Assembly: GCF_026340095.1 (NCBI RefSeq)
Contig: NZ_JAPEPO010000001.1
Coordinates: 186,001-250,000 of the forward strand
Length of the DNA: 64,000 bases
Reading direction: 5' to 3'
Source of the DNA: Streptomyces sp. NBC_01446
GTDB taxonomy: Bacteria > Actinomycetota > Actinomycetes > Streptomycetales > Streptomycetaceae
A program made the position numbers and the translations under genes. The first letter of the stretch is position 1. Every line of letters starts with the position of its first letter. This document shows, piece by piece, positions 59,628 through 64,000 of the stretch. Below the pieces are notes generated by a model that was given only the letters and a program-made list of their open reading frames with translations, made no database searches and was not told where the DNA came from.

Positions 59628-61058
59628 GTGGAGTGGTTCAGCTCGCCCGGGTACTGGCTCGCCCGCCTGATCTTCCAGCGCGGTCTGGCCGCGCTGTATC
59701 TCGTGGCCTTCGTCGGGGCGGCGCTGCAGTTCCGGGCGCTGATCGGCGAGCGCGGGATGCTGCCGGTTCCGCGCTATCTGGCGCGGATGCCGTGGCGGCA
59801 GGCGCCGACCCTGTTCAGGGCGTACTACTCGGACCGGTTCTTCGCGGGCGTCGCCTGGGGCGGGGCCGCGGTGTCGGCCGCGCTCGTCGCGGGCCTCGCC
59901 GACCGGGTGCCCCTGTGGGCGGCCATGGCGCTGTGGGTGGTGCCGTGGGTGCTCTATCTGTCGATCGTGAACGTCGGGCAGACCTGGTACGCGTTCGGCT
60001 GGGAGTCACTCCTGCTGGAGGTGGGCTTCCTCGCCGTCTTCCTCGGCAACGAACGGGTGGCGCCACCGCTGCTCGTACTGCTGCTCCTGCGCTGGGTCCT
60101 CTTCCGCCTCGAGTTCGGCGCGGGCATGATCAAGATGCGCGGCGACGAGTGCTGGCGGAAGCTGACCTGCCTCTACTACCACCATGAGACACAGCCGATG
60201 CCGGGCCCGCTGAGCTGGTTCTTCCACCGGCTCCCGCGCCCCCTGCACCGCGTCGAGGCCGGGGCCAACCACGTGACCCAACTCGTCGTGCCCGTGTTCC
60301 TGTTCACCCCGCAGCCGATCGCGACGGGCGCGGCCTGCCTGATGATCCTCACCCAGCTGTGGCTGGTCCTCTCGGGCAACTTCTCTTGGCTGAACTGGCT
60401 GACGATCCTGCTCGCCGTGACGGCGGTGGACTTCTCCCTCCTGCGCGAGCCGCCACACCTGGCCGCCGCCCCGCTCTGGTACGAGTGCGTCGTCATCGCC
60501 GTCACCGCACTCGTCGTCGCGCTGAGCTACCACCCGGCACGCAACCTGCTGTCCCGGCGCCAGTCCATGAACCGCTCCTACGATTCTCTGCACCTCGTCA
60601 ACGCGTACGGCGCCTTCGGTTCCGTCGGGCGCATCCGGGACGAGATCGTCATCGAGGGCACGGCCGACCCGGTGCCGCGCGAGGAATCCCGTTGGCTGGT
60701 CTACGAGTTCAAGGGAAAGCCGGGCGATCCGGAGCGCTGGCCACGCCAGTTCGCCCCCTATCATCTGCGGCTCGACTGGATGATGTGGTTCGCCGCGCTC
60801 TCCCCCATGTACGCGGAGTCCTGGTTCGGAGGCCTGGTGGAGCGCCTCCTCACCGGCGACCGCGACACCCTGCGGCTCCTGCGCCGCTCACCGTTCCCCG
60901 CCGACGCCCCGCCCACGTACGTCCGCGCCCGGCTCTACCGCTATCGCTTCACCACGTGGCGCGAGCTGCGGGCGACGGGTGCCTGCTGGGAGCGGACGTA
61001 CGTACGCGAGTTCCTGGGGCCGACGCGGCTTGCCGCCTCCCGGACTCAGAGCTGGTAG
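59628..61058 (+). CDS. Lipase maturation factor family membrane protein
   Basis: 476 residues from GTG 59628. There are about eight to ten membrane helices, starting WLARLIFQRGLAALYLVAFV. The LMF1-type core is GWESLLLEVGFLAVFLGNER, LFRLEFGAGMIKMRGDECWR, TCLYYHHETQPMPGPLSWFF and the C-terminal soluble region WLVYEFKGKPGDPERWPRQF with PYHLRLDWMMWFAAL. The animal homologue helps fold secreted lipases. The bacterial role is unknown. Its end overlaps the convergent lactonase gene by 13 bp. Confidence 0.9.
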   Translation: MEWFSSPGYWLARLIFQRGLAALYLVAFVGAALQFRALIGERGMLPVPRYLARMPWRQAPTLFRAYYSDRFFAGVAWGGAAVSAALVAGLADRVPLWAAMALWVVPWVLYLSIVNVGQTWYAFGWESLLLEVGFLAVFLGNERVAPPLLVLLLLRWVLFRLEFGAGMIKMRGDECWRKLTCLYYHHETQPMPGPLSWFFHRLPRPLHRVEAGANHVTQLVVPVFLFTPQPIATGAACLMILTQLWLVLSGNFSWLNWLTILLAVTAVDFSLLREPPHLAAAPLWYECVVIAVTALVVALSYHPARNLLSRRQSMNRSYDSLHLVNAYGAFGSVGRIRDEIVIEGTADPVPREESRWLVYEFKGKPGDPERWPRQFAPYHLRLDWMMWFAALSPMYAESWFGGLVERLLTGDRDTLRLLRRSPFPADAPPTYVRARLYRYRFTTWRELRATGACWERTYVREFLGPTRLAASRTQSW

Positions 61059-61891
61059 ACGCGGGTCGCCGTGCCCCCGAAGACCGCGTCACGCTCAGGG
61101 GTGGTCAGCGATCCCGTCAACTCCTGTGCTGCTTCCACGACATGCTCGTAGGTCGCGGCGAGGGTGCACACCGGCCAGTCCGAGCCGAACATCACGCGGT
61201 CGGGCCCGAACGCCTCCAGGACCGTGTCGGCGTACGGCCGCAGCAGGCCCGGCGTCCAGGTCTCCCAGTCGGCCTCGGTGACCAGGCCGGAGAGTTTGCA
61301 GACCGTGTTGGGGAGGGCCGCCAGCGCGCGCACGTCGTCGGCCCACGGCTCGGTGACGCCCGACGCGATGGGCGGCTTGCCGCAGTGGTCGAGGACGAAG
61401 GTGAGACCGGGCAGAGCGGCGGCCGCCGCCGCGCAGGCGGGGAGCTGGTTCGGCAGGACCACCAGGTCGTAGACCAGACCGGCGTCGGCGACGGCGTCGA
61501 GGCCCCGTCGTACGTCGGGCCGCAGCAGCCACTCGGGGTCGGGTTCCCCCTGGACCTGGTGGCGGATGCCCTTCAGGTAGCGTCCGCCCGGGAGTTCGGC
61601 GAGCCGGGCCAGGGCGTCGCCGATGTCCGGGCGCGTGAGGTCGGCCCAGCCGACCACTCCGGCCACGAGTTCGCTGTCGTGCGCGAGGGCGAGGAACTCC
61701 GGGGTCTCCTCCTCGACGGTGACGGTCTGCACGAGGACGGTGGCCGTGACACCGGACTTGCGCGCCAGGGGCGCCAGGTCGTCCAGCGTGAAGTCCCGCC
61801 GGATCGGGGCGAGTTCGTCACCGGTGATCCAGTCCTGATCGCGCACGGAGAGGTCCCAGACGTGATGGTGCGCGTCGACGATCGCGGGCAT
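61046..61891 (-). CDS. Amidohydrolase-family sugar lactonase (L-fuconolactonase type)
   Basis: 281 residues from ATG 61891. The amidohydrolase_2 fold begins with the metal motif IVDAHHHVWDLS, and continues with KGIRHQVQGEPDPEWLLRPD near residue 95, FVLDHCGKPP near 155 and GPDRVMFGSDWPVC near 240. Together these supply the HxH, His and Asp ligands. Family members hydrolyse L-fucono- or L-rhamnono-lactones. Its start overlaps the mutarotase stop by one base. It is the third enzyme of the deoxysugar pathway encoded here. Confidence 0.88.
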   Translation of the reverse strand: MPAIVDAHHHVWDLSVRDQDWITGDELAPIRRDFTLDDLAPLARKSGVTATVLVQTVTVEEETPEFLALAHDSELVAGVVGWADLTRPDIGDALARLAELPGGRYLKGIRHQVQGEPDPEWLLRPDVRRGLDAVADAGLVYDLVVLPNQLPACAAAAAALPGLTFVLDHCGKPPIASGVTEPWADDVRALAALPNTVCKLSGLVTEADWETWTPGLLRPYADTVLEAFGPDRVMFGSDWPVCTLAATYEHVVEAAQELTGSLTTPERDAVFGGTATRVYQL

Positions 61892-62202
61892 CACAGCTCC
61901 CAGACGACGGGCAGGCCCGCGTCGGCGCCGTCGGCCGAGTAGTCGTGCACGACATCGAGGAGTTCGGCCATGCGGGCCTGCCAGGCGATGTTCACCGGCA
62001 GCTTGTCCAGCTCGGCGAGCATGCGGGCGTAGTCCTCGCACTCCAGGACGTGGAACAGGTCGGTCCCGCTGCGCCAGATGGTCCACGACGTGGCACCGGC
62101 CGCGCGGATGGCCTTCCGGAGTTCGGCCGGAACCTCGCGGTGGGCGGTCTCGTACGCTTCGACGCGGTCGGCGCGGACCTTGGTGTGCAGGGCGATTCTC
62201 AC
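61891..62202 (-). CDS. L-rhamnose/L-fucose mutarotase-like protein
   Basis: 103 residues from GTG 62202. The sequence RIALHTKVRADRVEAYETAH, LRKAIRAAGATSWTIWRSGT and FHVLECEDYARML matches the RhaM family, with the catalytic His in the ALHTK or FHVLE strands. It interconverts the anomers of a deoxy sugar so the downstream dehydrogenase can act. It is coupled to its neighbours: GTG overlaps the aldo-keto reductase stop and the stop overlaps the lactonase start. Confidence 0.88.
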   Translation of the reverse strand: MRIALHTKVRADRVEAYETAHREVPAELRKAIRAAGATSWTIWRSGTDLFHVLECEDYARMLAELDKLPVNIAWQARMAELLDVVHDYSADGADAGLPVVWEL

Positions 62203-63194
62203 GCGTGCTCCTCTCCGGGTACGGGGACACCGTCGGCAAGGAGTCCCCCGGCGCGGGCGTCCTTCCAGAACGCGGCCGGTACGGCGACGGTGAACTGCTG
62301 TGCGGTGTCCCGGACTTCGTGCGGCGAGCGGGCGCCGACCAGAACGCTCGACACCGCCGGATGACCGAACGGGAAGGCGAGCGCGGCCGCCCGCAGGGTG
62401 ATGCCGTGCCGCTGCGCCACGTCCTTCAACCGGTAGGCACGGTCGAGGACTTCGCGGGGCGCCACCGCGTAGTCGTACGTCGCGCCGGGCCGCGGGTCGG
62501 CGAGGAGGCCGGAGTTGAACACGCCGCCGACAACGACCGACGTGCCGCGTACCTGCGCCTCGGGCAGCAGTTCCGTCAGCGCCCCCTGGTCGAGGAGGGT
62601 GTAGCGGCCCGCGCACAGGACGGCGTCCACATCGGTGTCGCGGACGAACCGGGTGAGCATCGCGGCCTGGTTCATGCCGACGCCGATCGCCCCGACGACA
62701 CCCTCGGCGCGCAGCCGTTCAAGCGCAGGGTAGGCCTCGCGGAACGCCTGCTCACCGTGGTCGTCCGGGTCGTGCAGGTAGACGACGTCGACGCGGTCGA
62801 GGCCCAGCCGCGTCAGGCTGTCCTCCAGGGAGCGGCGCACTCCGTCCGCGCTGAAGTCCCAGACGCGGCGGTGCGTGGCGGGCACGGCGAACCCGTTCTC
62901 CAGGTCGTCGCCCCCACTCTCCCCGGCCGGTACGAGGAGGCGTCCCGCCTTGGTGGAGACGGTGTACGCCGACCGGTCCCGGGCCGCGAGTGCCTCGCCG
63001 AGGCGCCGCTCGGACAGGCCGATGCCGTAGTGCGGGGCCGTGTCGAAGTAGCGGATGCCCGCGTCCCAGGCCGCGTCGACAGCGGACCGGGCCTCCTCGT
63101 CGGTGACGGGCGCGTACAGGTTGCCGATGCCGGCGGCGCCGAAGGACAGCTCGGTGACGTCCACGCCGCGCCGGCCCAGGGTGCGGGTACGCAT
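62199..63194 (-). CDS. Aldo/keto reductase, L-fucose dehydrogenase-like
   Basis: 331 residues from ATG 63194. It has the AKR barrel with GVDVTELSFGAAGIGNLYAP, DAAWDAGIRYFDTAPHYGIG (catalytic Asp and Tyr) near residue 45, STKAGRLL (catalytic Lys), VYLHDPDD and the cofactor region VLVGARSPHEVRD. This arrangement matches the D-threo-aldose 1-dehydrogenase/L-fucose dehydrogenase group, which oxidises the sugar to the lactone. Its stop overlaps the mutarotase start by four bases. It is 5 bp downstream of the SDR gene. Confidence 0.87.
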   Translation of the reverse strand: MRTRTLGRRGVDVTELSFGAAGIGNLYAPVTDEEARSAVDAAWDAGIRYFDTAPHYGIGLSERRLGEALAARDRSAYTVSTKAGRLLVPAGESGGDDLENGFAVPATHRRVWDFSADGVRRSLEDSLTRLGLDRVDVVYLHDPDDHGEQAFREAYPALERLRAEGVVGAIGVGMNQAAMLTRFVRDTDVDAVLCAGRYTLLDQGALTELLPEAQVRGTSVVVGGVFNSGLLADPRPGATYDYAVAPREVLDRAYRLKDVAQRHGITLRAAALAFPFGHPAVSSVLVGARSPHEVRDTAQQFTVAVPAAFWKDARAGGLLADGVPVPGEEHA

Positions 63195-63199
63195 GGCGG

Positions 63200-63973
63200 T
63201 CACTGGCCCGCGGGGCGCAGCCGCAGCCCCTGCATCCCCCCGTCGACGGCCAGGGCGGTGCCCGTGGTGGCGCCGGACAGCGGGCTCGCCAGGTACGCGA
63301 CGGCGCCCGCGACTTCGGCGGCGGAGACAAGGCGGCCCGTGGGCTGACGGGATGCGAGGGCCGCGCGTTCGGCGGCCGGGTCGGGGGCGGCGGACAGCAG
63401 CCGGCCGACCCATGGGGTGTCCACAGTTCCCGGGTTGACGCAGTTGACGCGTACCCCTTCGCGGACGTGGTCGGCGGCCATGGCGAGCGTCAGGGAGTAC
63501 ACGGCGCCCTTCGACGCCGAGTACAGGGCGCGCTGCGGGAGGCCGGCCGTCGCGGCGATGGAGCAGGTGTTGACGATCGCCGCGTGCGCGGAGTCCCTCA
63601 GGTGGGGCAGGGCCGCGCGCGTGGTGCGGACGATGCCGAGGACGTTGACGTCGAGGACGCGGTGCCACTGGTCGTCGTCGTTGTCCTCGACGGTGCCCTG
63701 GGCGCCGATGCCCGCGTTGTTGACGAGGACGTCGAGGCCGCCGAGGTCCGCCACGGCGGCGGCCACGGCGGCGCGGACGGAGGCGTCGTCGCTGACGTCG
63801 GCGGTGTAGCCGCGCAGCGGCTTGTCGACGCTGCCCGGGTCGAGGTCGAGCACGGCGACGCTCGCGCCACGGGCGGCGAGGAGTTCGGCGGTGGCCCGGC
63901 CGATCCCGGACGCTCCGCCGGTGACGAGGGCCCTGAGCCCCGCGAAGTCCTGCACGTCGCTGGCGTCGGTCAT
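63200..63973 (-). CDS. Short-chain dehydrogenase (2-keto-3-deoxy-fuconate dehydrogenase candidate)
   Basis: 257 residues. The SDR motif ALVTGGASGIGRATAELLAA is near residue 17, NNAGIG near 85, the catalytic Ser-Tyr-Lys in NTCSIAATAG and YSASKGAVYSLT, and VNCVNPGTVDTPWV near 180. In fucose pathways this position is held by the dehydrogenase acting on 2-keto-3-deoxy-L-fuconate. It is first of the four genes in this window and begins 27 bp before the window end. A dehydratase gene is expected upstream, outside the window. Confidence 0.88.
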   Translation of the reverse strand: MTDASDVQDFAGLRALVTGGASGIGRATAELLAARGASVAVLDLDPGSVDKPLRGYTADVSDDASVRAAVAAAVADLGGLDVLVNNAGIGAQGTVEDNDDDQWHRVLDVNVLGIVRTTRAALPHLRDSAHAAIVNTCSIAATAGLPQRALYSASKGAVYSLTLAMAADHVREGVRVNCVNPGTVDTPWVGRLLSAAPDPAAERAALASRQPTGRLVSAAEVAGAVAYLASPLSGATTGTALAVDGGMQGLRLRPAGQ

Positions 63974-64000
63974 GCCGCTGCACCCTTCTGGTCGGTGGTG

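Overview
The window is high-GC actinobacterial DNA, almost certainly a Streptomyces chromosome. The evidence is GTG starts and translationally coupled genes, an ergothioneine operon, a gvp gas-vesicle operon with a long-tailed GvpA, an SCO0930-type lipoprotein, class F sortase, SpoIIE-type phosphatase and Methyltransf_19 families. From memory the gene order resembles the SCO0880-SCO0930 part of S. coelicolor; this was not checked.

Layout. 1-2.7 kb: a partial pirin gene, a TPR protein, a NPPF methyltransferase and a histidine-phosphatase-fold protein with no catalytic histidines. 2.7-4.7 kb: the cobalt transporter genes cbtB-cbtA behind a cobalamin riboswitch, next to a scar of an ABC ATPase gene. 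4.7-9.4 kb: a flavin disulfide oxidoreductase, divergent thioredoxin, aldehyde dehydrogenase and a LacI regulator. 9.5-13 kb: a three-layer insertion. A broken amidase gene holds an IS200/IS605-type element (tnpB plus a tnpA scrap), and its tnpB is split by an IS110-family element. 13-23.4 kb: GH18 protein, MazF/PemK-like protein facing a PARG-like protein, egtABCD, an orphan sugar-binding lipoprotein, dodecin, HAD and a luciferase-like enzyme. 23.4-27.5 kb: UvrA2-like ATPase and olsB-olsA for ornithine lipids. 27.9-31.5 kb: an eight-gene gas-vesicle operon. 31.7-36 kb: sdhCAB with a divergent LysR regulator. 36.3-45.7 kb: VOC protein, a PAS-GGDEF-EAL protein coupled to a methyltransferase, lipoprotein, 30-proline protein, DUF4239 protein, sortase, polysaccharide deacetylase and UspA. 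45.8-47.7 kb: a second IS605-type element with intact tnpB and broken tnpA. 47.7-61 kb: CapA-like lipoprotein, ECF sigma factor, a symporter/LytS/LytTR module, anti-sigma factor, Fpg/Nei glycosylase, PP2C phosphatase and membrane proteins. 61-64 kb: four genes of a non-phosphorylative deoxysugar (fucose/rhamnose-type) pathway.

The main discovery is the IS110 element at 9968-11800. Its non-coding left end contains two structured loops whose guide segments can be read against the DNA. One loop matches the interrupted tnpB target on both sides of a CT core. The other matches the element's own two ends. All four guide blocks (9, 7, 10 and 8 nt) are present in the order expected of a bridge RNA. 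Deleting 1833 bp restores an uninterrupted tnpB frame. This is a bridge-RNA-programmed element that landed in the gene of another RNA-guided nuclease.
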